Assembly: GCA_027924585.1 (NCBI GenBank)
Contig: BSBM01000123.1
Span: 18,485,001-18,549,000 of the forward strand
Direction: 5' to 3'
Source of the DNA: Larix kaempferi
Taxonomy: Eukaryota; Streptophyta; Pinopsida; Pinales; Pinaceae
DNA length: 64,000 nt
Of the stretch, positions 46,133 to 58,475 are shown piece by piece (position 1 is the first letter of the stretch; each line of letters starts with the position of its first letter). Position numbers and translations under genes: made by a program. Below the pieces are notes generated by a model, which saw nothing but the letters and a program-made list of their open reading frames with translations, made no database searches and was not told where the DNA came from.

Positions 46133-49100
46133 TCAGATCCAAAGCAAATCAACCGAACCCCGGGAGAAAAAAAGGTCCTCATGCCATTCCTCCCACAAGA
46201 TAATACCAATCGGTGCGTCCAAAGCCCGCTTGGAGAGGATGTCTGCCTCCACATTTATCTCGCGGTAAACATGGGAAAAGTGAATATGCTGAAAGTCACT
46301 GATGAATTTCCTGACAGCAGCCAACCAATTTGTTAGGAGCAACACATTAAGAGGGGAAGTACCCGAAGCCCATGATATTATGGAAGAAGAATCACCCATA
46401 ACAACAAGTGAAGAAACCTGTTTGCGCCGAGCAAAGTGTAAAAGAAGCCAGAGTGCACACAATTCACTGTGGGTGTTCGTTCCACAACCCAAATTTAATT
46501 GTATCCGATAGGAAACGAAGTTGTTTAGATGAAGCACCACACCTGCCCCACAAGGATACATCAGTACTGGAGGAGCAATGCGATAACCAGTATGTTTAAC
46601 AAATGAAACAGTCTTGCCTCCCACAAGGAATGAAATGGAATTAAACTCCTTATATAAAGCAATAATACGACTGCATAACCAATTCAGATTTATAGCTATA
46701 CCATCAAATACATAGCGGTTGTGGGCCTTCCATAGTTCCCACAGCATATAACATGGGAGTTCTAACCATCGACGAGAGCGTGAGTCACAGAGCCACTGCC
46801 CTAAGCTGTCCTTCAAAGTGGACGAATGCCAAACTGCAGATATACCAAGGGAATTGGCAATAAGCATCCAGAGCTCATTTATGATCAGGAACGAAGAGAA
46901 GAGATGATCAACCGTTTCCAAATGTGAGCAGCATAAGGGGCACCAGCCAGGAATATAGAAGCCACGACGGCATAGATTATCCCATGTAAGAATATTGTTG
47001 CCCATTGCCAGCCAAACAAAACATCTAATCCTCGGAGGGAGGGCAAGCTTCCAGATCGCAGAGTGCCACCAAACCGTCTTCGGTTGACAGTCTGCAAATA
47101 ATGAATCATAAGCAAGTTTTGAAGTGACCAAGCCATGAGCAACATCCCAAGACCAAACCAACCTGTCTGGGAAATCGCAGAGATGGATGTTTGCTTGGCA
47201 AAGATGCATAGTGTATTCCGACCATTCCTTTCCCATAGCCCCCCGAATGCCAAGTTGACGAGCAATGATCCATCCCCCATTATTGAAAGAAACAGCATGT
47301 GCAAGGTTATAGAGCCCCCTAGCTCAGAGACGTGCAAGAAGTTCGGGAGAGAAAGGATACGCGAGGGATACCCCCAAAACAGGGTCCGATCCAAGTCTGA
47401 TATCCCAGCCATTGCCAGGTATCCAAGAAAGCCATTTTGCAATAACAGTAAATGAGCCCATGAGCCCGCGCCAAATATTTGAAGTACCATTAACAGAATG
47501 CCCGCCAATCCGAAACCAGGACGTAACCGTAGCATGTTTGAGGTATTTGGCCTGAATGATACATCCCCACATAGATTTATTAAATAAAACACGCCACAGG
47601 CTCTTAGCATGGAGAGCCATCACAAACAACTCCAGATTCTTTATATTCCAGCCCCCAAGAATATATGGTTGTGCCATACTTTTCCAATTAATTAAGTGAA
47701 ACCTGTTCTTCTCTCCCCCACCAGACCATATAAAGCGGAAGAATTTCCCCCGAATTATGTGAAGAATTGAAATCGGAATTTTACAAAGGGAGAACCAGTA
47801 TACTCCCAGGTTCTGAAGGACATTCTTAGCCAAAGTAATCCGGCCACCCAGTGAAAGATATCTCAAGCTCCAGTGACTAATGCGCTTATCAAAACGTTTA
47901 ACAAGCCATAACCAATCATTGGTCCTGTATTTTGCAGGTTTGAGGAAATAGCCGAGATACTTTGAGCCCTCAGATAACTCCTTAAATTCCAAAGGAAAAA
48001 TACACCTGACACTATGTTCCACAGTCACCTCCAGTGAGTGTTTCAGGAAAAATTATTTCACCATACTAATGAGCATACCAGTTACCAAGCAGAAGAAATC
48101 AAGAATTCTCTTATACTATAACCATTCAGCCATAATTCCTAGCCCAAATAGCATCACATCATCCACAAATAGCGTATGGGTAACTGATACACCAGCCGAG
48201 ACTTTGATACCCACAATAGAGCCCTCGCTTTTAGCTTTGTGAATAGAGAAGCTCGGTCCTTCAATGATCAGCAGAAACAAAAGGGGAGAAAGAGGGCATC
48301 CCTGACGGAGTCCCCTAGACGCCTTGAAGAAATTAGTCGGCTGACCATTGATAATTATTGCATAGTTGACAGACAAAACACAGGCCATAATCCACTTCAT
48401 AACCTTCCAAGGTAGTCCAATTTGTATAAGAATCAATTTGAGGAAAGTCCAATTGACTCGGTCGTAGGATTTTACCAAGTCCAGTTGTAGAATGAGTGCC
48501 TCCAACTTCTTTTGATTAATACTGTGGAAAACCTCCTGTGCCACACCAACCGCGTCATGAATCTGCCTCCCATCCAAAAAACCATATTGTTCCATAGAAA
48601 TGTACGAGGACAAGATCGGTTTGATGCGTTGTGCAATTATCTTAGATATGATTTTGTATACTAAATTGCACAAAGCAATTGGACGGAAATCATTAAAACT
48701 CTCAGGATGTGTTGATTTAGGATTCAGTGCCAGATAAGTGGTATTTAACGCCCCCGAGACCAGTCCCAAGGACCGTGATTCATCCACAGCATCCCTGAGG
48801 TCATTCCCCATAATTTCAAAAAAATGTATGAACAGTTCCACCGTCCACCCATCCGGTCCAGGAGATTTATCCTTTGCAAAGTCCTGAAGTGTGTTTTGAA
48901 CATCTGTGCTAGTAATGGTCTCAAAATTTTTTTGTCCCCCTCCACATCAGTGAACATCCGAGGATATTCCTTTATAAGCATAAACTGTTCAGGCAGGGAC
49001 GTAGATACAGGATCAGTATAATAATCTAGAAAATGTCGAGAAGCCTCATCCTTCAAATCTTCATCACCACGAATCCGTCTCCCATCATGATCATTAAGAT

Positions 49101-50244
49101 CCCAAATGTTATTTTGTATTCTACGGCCATCAGCATATCGATGGAAGAACTTCGTGTTTAGGTCACCAGCTTTAAGCCAAATAGCCCGGCTCTTTAAACG
49201 CCAGGACTCTTCATTAATGAGAAGTATTTTGAGTTTCCTTTCCTCCAGCATAACAAGGCGGGCATGACCAGATGGTGAAATCCCCACTCTCAGGGATAGA
49301 TCCCTAATATCACCAATTTCTAAATCAAGCGCATTGAGTTCAGAGGTCTGCTTAGCCTTTTTGGATCGTTCCCACTTTATAGTATAGTCTTTTAAAGACC
49401 CTAATTTGACAGCAAGCTTGTCCATTGCCAACCGCTCCCCTGAAACATCGGTATTTGCCCAAAGAGATCGAACACCCTCATCATAATCCAGGTCTTTTAA
49501 CCATACAGAATTGAATTTGAATGGATATACACGGTGATTAGCATCGATTTCAAATTTCAAGATAATGGGGAGATGATCACTGATATGTGTCTGCAGGCTC
49601 CAAGTTCTGTATGAATGAAAAGAGCTCAAAAGTGTCTCAGATATCAGATAACGGTCAATACATTTAGAGATCAAGTTCTCATCCTGTCGACCATTTGACC
49701 ATGTAGGGGTCAATGGCCTCGGTTCCACATCAACCAGAGAGTATGTGGAAAAAAGGTTTATGAAGTAAAGCCCCAGAGGGTCCCTTCTGGCCGCACTACC
49801 CCATATTTCTTCAGCTCCCCATGAAAAATTCAAATCACCTGCAAGTATCAAATTTTCCAAAGCCAATAAATGACCCGAGCATGCCAAATTCCAGAAAGCT
49901 TCCCTGTTACTGTATGGCCCATATCAATTCACAATATTTATAACTTTTCCAGATCCCCTAAGTTTTCCAGTCAGAAGTATGCCCAACGAAGTAATAAAAG
50001 GATCCAGCTTAAAGACCCCCGGGTTCCATGCAGCCAGGAGGCCACCAGAAAGACCAACCGCATCCATAGTGGATATACACCACCCAGGCTTATTTTTATT
50101 GAAGAAAATATGTGCTTTCTCCCCACATACCATAGTTTCTTATAAAAAAACCAAATCGGGATTAACAATTTGTAGGACTCTTTTGAGGGCCAGTTGTTTG
50201 GGCATACCCCCCACACCCATGATATTTAAGGAGATAAAAATCAT
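46133..50244 (-). pseudogene. LINE ORF2: endonuclease, reverse transcriptase, zf-RVT and RNase H, multiply disrupted
   Basis: About 1370 codons. The start ATG at 50244 follows the ORF1 stop; the protein begins MIFISLNIMGVGGMPKQLAL. Endonuclease: LILAGDLNFSWG and ISDHLPIIL. RT: DFRPIALCNLVYKIISK, DLVKSYDRVNW, RGLRQGCPLSPLLF and the catalytic FVDD (48158-48169). zf-RVT: AIWKLALPPRIRCFVW... CPLC...VDHLF. RNase H: HSELCALW and VVMGDSSSII, but the first Asp motif is not evident. Lesions in order: TAA 50140-50142, TGA 49924-49926, loss of one A in the run at 48927-48933, TAG 48116-48118, TAA 48053-48055, TGA 47324-47326. It ends LLWI-stop at 46133. Confidence 0.92.
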
Positions 50245-50322
50245 TATCGACCCCTGGCTAGGGCTTTGATTCCTCTAAGAGCCCTGGTGTCCGGAGAGAC
50301 GGGAATATTCGGTACGTTTTTG

Positions 50323-52167
50323 TCAGTACCCCCCAGAGTGATGACCTTTGAATTTTTCCTTGCACTTCTCGTTTTTAATGGAGAGAAATCGGCTGCCAAC
50401 CCGCCCAGCCGAGGCCCCCTTTGCAATACATTGGTCGCCCAATGTAGTCAAATTAGCATCAGATGGATTGTTATTCATCACCTCCATATCCGGGGCCAAT
50501 GTCACAGAATCCGGGGGATCAGCCGCGGTTGTATTACATGGACCACAATCAACAACAACCCGGTTATTTAAATAAACAGGGAGGGGTGTTTTTTTGACCA
50601 TCTTAGAGTAGGAGGGGATGTGTAATACCCGATCCCAAGCCTCCAGTTCACAAGTAGGTGAAGTATGTGAGGGATGGGTAATGTCCGGGGGTTCCGATAA
50701 CAAAGGCCCCTCCTTAATAGACGCAAAATCAGGTAATGTCTCCTCGTAATCCGAGGAAAGGATTACAGTAGGACTGTGGGTAAAGGCCGACGCCACAGGT
50801 GAAATGGGAATGACGGACGAGGTCTCCGGAGAGGAAGTACAAACAGGAAGTGGAACATCAGTGGTGGGAGACGCATTATCAGACGAAACAATTGGATCCT
50901 TTTCAGACTCAGAGGCAATTGACAGCTTTGGATATAAACGACTCAAATAGTTACCATTGTTACCATTGTTGAGCTCCAATGCATTTATGAATTTAATGTC
51001 CAAATCATTCAAAGAATGATAAAAGGATGGGTCATTGAATTCCAACTTACCCAATAATCCCGTAGCCGGAGTCGAAATCCTGTTGGAATAACCGTCAAGA
51101 CCACCATTCGTATCCACGTCTTTGTCACTACCATCATCCGAGGACCAAAAGGGATCCGCCCCCACCGGACGACCAGAAGAAAACCGCTAGTTGCACTGCT
51201 GCCAAAGATGTCCCACTTGTTTGCAATTGGAGCAGCGGAAAGGGATGCCCCAATAGTCAATAATCAAATCTAGTCGACGACCGCGCCAGTTGATATGGAG
51301 AACATCAATGAGTCCTAAAGAGATGTCTACTTCCACCAAGAGCCGACCCATACACCGGTCGAAACCTGTAAGGTGCTCCTCCTCCACATGAAGAAACCGG
51401 CCCAAGCTATTGCCAATAGCTTCAAACGCCCCCCGATTCCAAAGAGCAAGCGGCAGGCCAGGAATGAGCACCCACAAATGACGCAGGCGAACAGTGGCCG
51501 AATCCGGGTCAAAATCAGTATACCACTTCTGTAACATGAGGCTGCCAGCACCATGTAGCCACAACTGGGATAAAATAGTAGAACAGTGAGCTTCCTGCTC
51601 AAACTTGAAACCATACCAGCCACGGGCCAAAGCAAAACCCTGAGGAGTGTAACCCACAATGGGCTTCCATTTTTCAATAACCCAACTCACAATGTCCTTT
51701 CGGTCCATGGCAAAATAGGAGAATTTCCCCACCAAAACCGTCACATTGAACTCGACGAGCTCTTCTAAGCCCAGGTCCCGTCCCATTGTTAGCCAGACCT
51801 CCCCAGGACGACAACAAAACTTCTCACTCAAACGATGAGCAGCACGAGAGACATGCCGTGTTTTCCCCACCTGCACATGAGACGGACAGCCCCGCGTGCT
51901 ATCGACAGACGGGTCTGAGCCCGATGTCAACCCAGGAGCTCCTGATAAAGGAAAATGGCCTTTTTTTGCCCCATGTCTGGCACGTGGAGCTCTATGCCTA
52001 CTACCCGAGGAAAGTTGATGTTTTCCATGCAGCATATCTCGAAAATATGAGTCAGGTTTAAATAACCCCGCCTCTTCCATTCTGTATTCCGAGGCGATCA
52101 TGGAGTTCTCCGCCAAACCTTGAGGATCCACCACATGTTCCCCCATTGTCAAGTGGAAGCCGTTCAC
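50323..52167 (-). pseudogene. LINE ORF1 (DUF4283-like, CCHC zinc knuckle), one premature stop
   Basis: 615 codons from ATG 52167 in one frame, interrupted once by TAG at 51187-51189 after residue 326. Residues ~140-270 form the DUF4283-like nucleic-acid-binding domain (from VEFNVTVLVGKF to FEAIGNSLGRFLHVEE). Residues 312-325 are a perfect CX2CX4HX4C knuckle (CSNCKQVGHLWQQC). The C-terminal half is Ser/Pro/Asp-rich and ends FKGHHSGGY. ORF1 proteins bind LINE RNA and chaperone target-primed reverse transcription. The stop falls just after the knuckle, so a truncated RNA-binding protein would still be encoded. Confidence 0.88.
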
Positions 52168-53028
52168 GCAAACACAATAGAAGCTTCCAGCTTCCAGAAG
52201 TGTAAATAACCTGTGCAGCTCCCGTCAAAAATAATCAAAACCCCAGGTTCGAAGCACAACCGTATGTAAACCCCGACAGGTTCCAAGAGGATAATGATGC
52301 CCATGAGTATGAGGATAATGATGCCTAGGATATACCCTTGACAAAGACCGACGACACAGGGACCGGAAAACCTTGAGCCAAAACACGGCCGAAACCGAAA
52401 ACAAATTGCAAGAAATAACAGATCCCCAGACAACCGGAAGCCCTAGATATCACCCCAAGTTCGCCGCAAGCCAAGCAGCAGATTCCAATAGTTTATATGA
52501 CACCCAGACGGATAGGTCGGTCTCCAAACCACGACAAAAGCCGACCAAGTGTAAACCTGACCTGGCAACAAAGGAACCGGGCCCAGAAATAGCAGATGTC
52601 ACCGGACAAGAGAATAAAACCGAGAAAAATCGAACCCCAGGAAAATGGCCGGAACCAGAACTGCACGATTTGAACGGCCGGGAGCAAAGATACCCGGAAA
52701 AACCGAAACCCTAGGTCGTAGCTAAAACCAGAGCAGGCACCCAATCTATCGATTAGTGGATATAAAATCCCCACCAGGTAGTTCTTGTCGTTGTCCACAG
52801 CATGTAGGTAGACCCCAAAGGAAACAACATTCTATAACAAGAAACCCCAAAATATCCAAAAATAAGAGAAAAAACGGCACCTATATGGGGAATGCACGAG
52901 CGGTTCAAGGGAATGATGACCACGGCATCACCCGGAGGAAGTCCATCCTTGCAACTGCTCCAGCATCATCTTATCACTGCCAACGAGCCACCATCATAGC
53001 ACCGCCTTCGGAGTTGCAGCAACCTCCC

Positions 53029-53041
53029 TGCCATTGTCATT
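53029..53041. repeat. Candidate LINE target-site duplication (5' side)
   Basis: TGCCATTGTCATT, matching 45631-45643 with one difference. Confidence 0.5.
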
Positions 53042-54235
53042 CATTTCATTAAGTTATTGTCATTTGTCATCGTTCAATCTTTGTCTCAATTCAACAATAA
53101 ACTAACCATGTCATTGTCTCGTGCATGGTTTGCATCATGTACTTTTAAAATAACTAAATTCCAAATTTAAACCCCTATTTATGAGGTGGGGCTGAAATAT
53201 AGGGGCTGAAATATAAAATCATGATGATAAGAGGAGTAAGAATTATTGAATCATGAATATGACAAGAGGAAAGGACACGGAAATATATTTATAATGCAAG
53301 GGATGAAATATAAAATCATGGCAATAAGAGGAAGCGTAGAATCATGAAAACATTATGACAAGAGGAAATTATAAGGATAAAATATAAATTTATATGGTTT
53401 TTTTCTATATTTTGAGTACATTGATTTTAAATATGTATTTGCAACGCCTCTTTGGCTATGATAAGTTGACAATATGTATTTATGTCTCGTTCATTATGAT
53501 AAGAGGAAAGCATTTGAGGAAATTATGTATTTATATCTCTTTCCTGTTATGATAAGAGGAAAGCATAATGATAATTTTAAATGTATTTATTTTTATATAT
53601 TTTAAATTAATTGGATTATATTGAATTTAATTATATATTTGTTTTTTTCCCAAAATGACATTATGTATCTTTCGTTATGATAAGAATAAAATATAATGAC
53701 AATTTTAAATGTATTTATTTTTATGATTACATTGAATTTAATCATATATTTGTTTTTTTCTCGAAATGACATATATATGGTTGTGTTTTATAGGATTATA
53801 TATTTAATTATTCTAATTATAAGAAAAAACAATATCTAAATATATATTTATTTCAGAAAACTTTGCTTCAATGATAATGATGTATAAATTATGTATTTTA
53901 TTTTCAAATTATTAATATATTTGTTAATAGTAATTCGCTAAATTGGTAAGAGTGGAGTATTTCCTAATTCTTATTAAGACAATGATATTTAGTTTGTGTT
54001 TTTATTTGTTGCAAGTTTATATAATATACTTAAATTATATTATTTCTATAATGTATAAATATCTATATTATAATAATAAATTTGTTTCCAAGTTATTGTA
54101 GTAATATTAAGGGTTCAAAGTTATTACTACAATATTACATATTATAAGCTTAACATGTCACTTATGGAAATCGAATTTGGGTGGGAAATATAACACTCCA
54201 TATCCAACCACTCAAAATAAACCTAATTAATGTGT
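53042..54235. other. AT-rich sequence with scattered GATAAGAGGAAAG motifs, no gene seen
   Basis: ATGATAAGAGGAAAG-like motifs recur between 53220 and 53700 with irregular spacing, the remains of an old tandem repeat. A TATTTGTTTTTTTC element occurs twice (near 53635 and 53746) inside a ~105-bp diverged duplication. No coding potential. Confidence 0.5.
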
Positions 54236-54451
54236 CCATTGGTTGTAGCTTGGATGGTTGGGAGGAATGATTGTTTCCCTCCCCACCCAGGTTCAATTCT
54301 TGTAAGTGACATGTTTATCTTGTTGAGCCCTTATTGTAATGATTGTATTTCTGGCCGTACCTTGATTCTCTACCTAGAATAACAATTGTTGGCATTCTCT
54401 TGGTGGACTAGCCCTCTAACAAATAGTGAACCACCATTTTTATGAAAAAAA
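54236..54451 (+). mobile_element. tRNA-derived SINE
   Basis: Plus-strand head with A-box-like TAGCTTGGATGGTTGGG and B-box GGTTCAATTCT about 38 nt apart, then a body ending in ATGAAAAAAAA. Only a 6-bp TAATGT match was found outside the ends, so boundaries are approximate. Confidence 0.55.
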
Positions 54452-54586
54452 ATAATGTATTGTAATAATAATTATGTAGATTAATATTAATGTTGTAATA
54501 ACCATAAGTCACACCTTTTTCCAAAAGACATGATTTATCCCCCCCTACTTGTACTTATATAAAACCCATTGTATTTATATCAAAAC

Positions 54587-54667
<81 letters not shown>

Positions 54668-54689
54668 ACACACACACACATATATATAT
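54587..54689. repeat. Compound microsatellite (CT)n(CA)n(TA)n
   Basis: CT dinucleotides at 54587-54613, CA dinucleotides from about 54616 to 54681 interrupted once by CGTG, then TA. Frames translating as SLSLS or THTHT are artefacts. Confidence 0.95.
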
Positions 54690-54691
54690 TC

Positions 54692-54925
54692 ATTTTTTTA
54701 TGGAATATACACAAGGGAACCCTCCGAGTACTTCCCCTCATTTCGAGAATGGTACTTAGCGAAAACTAATCGGTTATAGTTTTGGAAACCTAACCCAACG
54801 GGGACATTGAGTGGGGCCCTCAAAATTCACATAAATAGCTAGCCCGAGGACTTGACCATGTGACCTCCTACTTGCATCTCACAACACTCAACCATTTGAG
54901 CTAGCCCATTGTGATTACTCTCATA
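54692..54925 (-). mobile_element. tRNA-derived SINE-like copy
   Basis: Minus-strand head GGGCTAGCTCAAATGGTTGAG (A-box-like) and GGTCAAGTCCTC (B-box-like), with a poly(T) of seven at the plus-strand left end as tail. It is the same family and orientation as 24515-24722. Confidence 0.55.
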
Positions 54926-55170
54926 TACATTCATATAATAGAGAAATATTATTTATTATGGATATATGAGATTTCTTTATACATTTATGATGATTTCATA
55001 AAGTCAACCATCAAGTTTGCTTAAAAAAGAGTATATTTTATGTTAGCATGTGGCGCAAAGTGGGTTTTTGGATTCCTAGTGGCTTATGCTCAAGTACTTG
55101 TTTTTAGTGGTAATAAAATTATAGGTTGTTGGATCACTCTTTAATTTTAGAAGAAGAAATGATTAAGTAC
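54926..55170 (+). repeat. Dispersed repeat shared with 24723-24965
   Basis: Aligned with 24723-24965 with modest divergence, up to AAGTACATTA. It carries a younger SINE at its right edge. Confidence 0.75.
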
Positions 55171-55441
55171 ATTACAATCAGTCAAATCTCACTAGATCAT
55201 TTGGTTAAGGTGTGGGTCTCGTCAGCAGGGCAACTGGAATTCAATTCCCCTTAGGGGTGAGCCAGTTGGGGGGAGACACTCAAAATCCAACTAGTTGAGA
55301 GTTGGTGTGGCCCAAGTTGGGTGCGATCCCCAGGAGATTTTGATAGCTTAGATGCCCCTAGGTCATGATTTCTTAGACCAAAGGCCACTCTCGCAAGTCA
55401 GGGAGATTCTAGAAAGAAAAAAAAAAGGTACATTACAATCA
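55167..55441 (+). mobile_element. tRNA-derived SINE with 14-bp target-site duplication
   Basis: The body is 55181-55427, flanked by exact GTACATTACAATCA duplications at 55167-55180 and 55428-55441. The head has the A-box TGGTTAAGGTGTGG and a B-box-like AATTCAATTCCC. The 3' end carries a 10-A tail (55417-55426). All SINE hallmarks are readable, and the clean duplication suggests it is relatively young. Confidence 0.9.
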
Positions 55442-56356
55442 AGAGGCACCATCATTTTTTCAACACCCATGTTTTCATAAACATATTGAAAGGAAAATAA
55501 ATTTGTGGGAGTATTATCTGATCAAAATTAATCTTCATTGATTCTATAGGTTCATTTATATGACCAAGTATTACTTGAACCACTGGTTTATTATATGAAT
55601 GGCTTTATATTGGAAGCTTCTAGTTGTTGGAAAATTCTAGTAAAAACCACTTATGTTATGAATATACCAAGTATTATTTGAACCATTGATTTATTATATG
55701 AATGCCTTGCTATTGAAAAAGCTTCTAGTTGTTGGGAAATTATAGTAGAAGCCACTTATGTAATTATCTATCATATTCTAGTTTATTAGAAGAAGAAAAT
55801 TGCATATAAACCTTTATATCAAAGAAGAGACTAAAAAACTTGTTGATTTTAGTAGTTGTGGCCTCAAAAAAACACCTTTGAAGTGGCAACAAAAACAAAA
55901 ATTCAGCCGTCAGCTTTTGGAAACTACCCTTGGTAGTCAATTCACATTGCATCTACACCAAGTGGTAAAAGAGAAACCCTCAATGAAATTTTCCTCTTCC
56001 TTCTGTTTAAAATAATAGGAGTGGGAGTGGAAATAAATTTTCCTTTTCAACTGCTTAAAATAATAGGAGGGGAAAGAATTATATTTCTACGGTCTTACTA
56101 TCAATTAAACAACATGAGAAAGACTTTGGGAAGTATAGAAAATAAATGACAAGGTATAAACTAATGGTGTGGTTACCATTTGTAGAGCAGATCATTTTAT
56201 CTCTAAATATTTAGAAATTTGGCATGGTTCAACAAAAAAAGTGTGTGATGTGACGATGGGAAAGAAAATATAGAAATCGTTCATTGTGGAAAGGGTGTCA
56301 ATGTGGAAAGAGTTAACATAAGGATTTGGAAATACAAATCCTCCAAACTACAATGA
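55442..56356. other. Intergenic sequence, no gene seen
   Basis: Two diverged copies of a ~115-bp segment lie at about 55560-55660 and 55670-55760 (GTATTA(C/T)TTGAACCA...TTATATGAATG...GCTTCTAGTTGTTGG). A 71-codon plus frame at 55800-56015 is not recognised. Confidence 0.5.
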
Positions 56357-56616
56357 TTTTTTTCCAGGATAGCTTGTGCCTAGGTTAGGGCTAGGCCTAA
56401 TGTTGGATGGAATAATAATCCTCCCACAAATAGGATGATTCCACCAGGTTTGTTCGAGGCTTATTTATATTTATGATGCATGGATGTCCCATGGAGAAGT
56501 GAAATCACCCACAAGTGGCTCCATCCTCAACCCCTCCCCATGAGATATGAACCCAAGGCCTAATGAAGACTAAACCCCACATAAACCAATTGATTTAAAC
56601 CTCATGGGTCTCACCA
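56357..56616 (-). mobile_element. Probable SINE
   Basis: Minus strand with A-box-like AATTGGTTTATGTGGGG, B-box-like GGGTTCATATCTC and a terminal A7 (T7 on the plus strand at 56357-56363). Flanks show only an imperfect CTACAATGA/CTGCAATGT match, so it is older or misdelimited. Confidence 0.45.
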
Positions 56617-57349
56617 TACTGCAATGTGTGAAATCCTTGAAGAGGCACACACATATCAAGTAATATCAAAGTTGCAATCAAGAATCATAGTGCAACGTTT
56701 TTTGGTTTAAGCTAGAACCCATGGAATTTCGAAGCGGTGACCTAACCCAAGGAGTTCCTTAATAGTACACTCATTCACCGTCTATTGTATGCCCCATAAG
56801 ATAGAATCATAGTACAATGTTACCACCAAATAGAAGATGTCTTTTTGGGAGGTAACTATCTCAGTTTTCTATGGAATTTGTGAATAGTACTTTTGAGAGG
56901 TAACCGTCTTAGTTTTCTATGGAATTTGTGAAAAGTACTTTCCATCTAGAATAAGAAAGTAATTTTTTCACACTATGTTTTGCATTCAAGCAATAACAAT
57001 TTGAGGTACAGTATAATTTCTAAGCTAAACCATATAGTCGTGATTATAAGAGTTCAAAGAGTCATCTCCATTGATTAAAAATGAGAGTATTTCTTAATAT
57101 TGAAATCATAAATCAAGGTGAAAAGAACCATATTATTATTTGTCTCGAGTTGAAATTAACTAGATGAAGAAGTGATTTTTTAGTGAGACTCTCGTACCTT
57201 GGCATGTCAAATTAATCTTATTTTGACGATTTAAAATATTAAATATATTATAGAAACCATGGTACTAACATAAAAAATAACTTTGGATTATTTGAGCATG
57301 TAAAAGGGCGATTAAGAGAACTTAAAAATAAAAACATGATTCCCAAAAA
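56617..57349. other. Intergenic sequence with a short duplication, no gene seen
   Basis: A GTAAC(T/C)(A/G)TCT(C/T)AGTTTTCTATGG segment is duplicated near 56850-56882 and 56898-56930. Nothing else recognisable. Confidence 0.45.
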
Positions 57350-58475
57350 AATAAATTTTGGGACGATAATAAGGGTCTAAAAAATAAAATGGATAAGTTA
57401 ACACAAAAAGTAGAAAAATCATAAATAGAAAATGGGGCCCTATTGATTAAAATTAAATATCTTGCAAATGGTAAAGAAGATCGTCAATATGAAGTGGATA
57501 TGTCACAATGTAAATTAGAAGTGTGAGTTAACATGACACCAGAGCTAAAAAAATAAACTACGGGAATCAAAGAAAAAAGTATGCCTTACAAGTGAAGGAT
57601 CAAGTGATGATTTGACAAGACGTTGCAATTCAATGTGATTGAGAATCACAAGAAAATATCAATACCAAAATTTTTTTTGAGAAGATCCTTTTTTTGTAGT
57701 AGGGGAATCAACAACAGAAATTGGGTTGGTTCTCGCGTGACATGGAGTCCAGGGATCCAATCTCGCTACCACTATACCCCTAGGTGCAACCATAGGGCCT
57801 GAGCCATGGCGCACATGCAAGTTGGGGGAAATCGAACATGTGACCTGCCATTTACAACCAATTTCAACTTAACCACTTGAGCTTCCCCCCACAGGATTGA
57901 GAAGATATTATTAGATAAAGACAATGAAATTAATTATTTGAAAACATGCTTATGGAAGTAAAAAATTAAAACATAAGGGCATATCAATCATAAAAGTAGA
58001 CAAAGAGATATCCATGTATTCGAGTGAATCATACAACTATTTATAAATTGAGACCACATAAAAAAAATCCTTGGCCAATTTGATTAACTCAAGAAAAATT
58101 TTAGAAGTTGAAATTGTAGATCAAGAGACACTAATGGAATTGATCGAAACTAAAAATCAAATTGTCAATACTATCAAAGTTTTCTCAATGAAAAGGTGTT
58201 GGGATATTGAGTCCAAGAAACAAATCAATTACAGGTCAACATCTACATATTTAATAATGGTTAATGTTGCATCAATCACTAGTAATAAAGTCATTGATAC
58301 ACTATTGAATATAAATATATCAAATATCAACATGACAACTCAAGTATATCATGAAAATATTAAACCAAGTATTAAGAAGGAACAACTTATCAAGGTACCT
58401 TATACTGACATCCAAAACACAAAAAAAGTAGCACTTGAGAATCAATGTACCAATGCCAATGTTCTTACATATTGA
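57350..58475 (+). pseudogene. Decayed Lys/Glu-rich, coiled-coil-like coding region split by a SINE
   Basis: Fragments of one protein can be read in shifting frames. From 57373: KNKMDKLTQKVEKS, IENGALLIKIKYLANGKED, YEVDMSQCKLEV, then stops. After the SINE: DKDNEINYLKT. Finally a 134-codon open stretch (58071-58475) with SRKILEVEIVDQETLMELIE and KRCWDIESKKQINYRSTSTY. Heptad-like Leu/Ile spacing with charged residues suggests coiled coils. I do not recognise the family; a retroelement gag-like or structural protein is possible. At least five stops or shifts plus the SINE show it is dead. Confidence 0.45.
57677..57906 (-). mobile_element. tRNA-derived SINE nested in a pseudogene, 10-bp TSD
   Basis: The body at 57687-57896 is flanked by exact TTGAGAAGAT at 57677-57686 and 57897-57906. 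The minus-strand head is CTCAAGTGGTTAAGTTG (A box) and CATGTTCGATTTCC (B box), with a terminal A7 (T7 on the plus strand near 57689-57695). Removing it rejoins GAGAAGAT to the coiled-coil coding fragment. Confidence 0.85.

Larger units (their letters stand above)
45642..53028 (-). mobile_element. Near full-length plant L1-type LINE, inactivated
   Basis: Minus-strand order: a GC-rich 5'UTR (~53028-52168), ORF1 (52167-50323), a 78-nt gap, ORF2 (50244-46133), a 3'UTR of about 480 nt and a short poly(A) (T10 on the plus strand, 45642-45651). ORF1 has a DUF4283-like region and a CCHC knuckle. ORF2 has endonuclease, RT, zf-RVT and RNase H domains in the usual plant L1 order. Lesions: one stop in ORF1; in ORF2 five stops and one frameshift. 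The open stretches are long, so decay is moderate. A 12/13 match flanks it. Confidence 0.93.

Noticed and set aside
49870-50571. Several plus-strand frames of 75-101 codons
   Set aside because: Antisense shadows of LINE ORF1/ORF2, which are supported by conserved domains.
54549-54779. Plus-strand frames rich in SLSLS and THTHTH
   Set aside because: Translations of the CT/CA microsatellite.
55181-55250. tRNA gene
   Set aside because: A and B boxes are present but there is no cloverleaf, and the unit has a poly(A) tail and TSD, so it is a SINE head.
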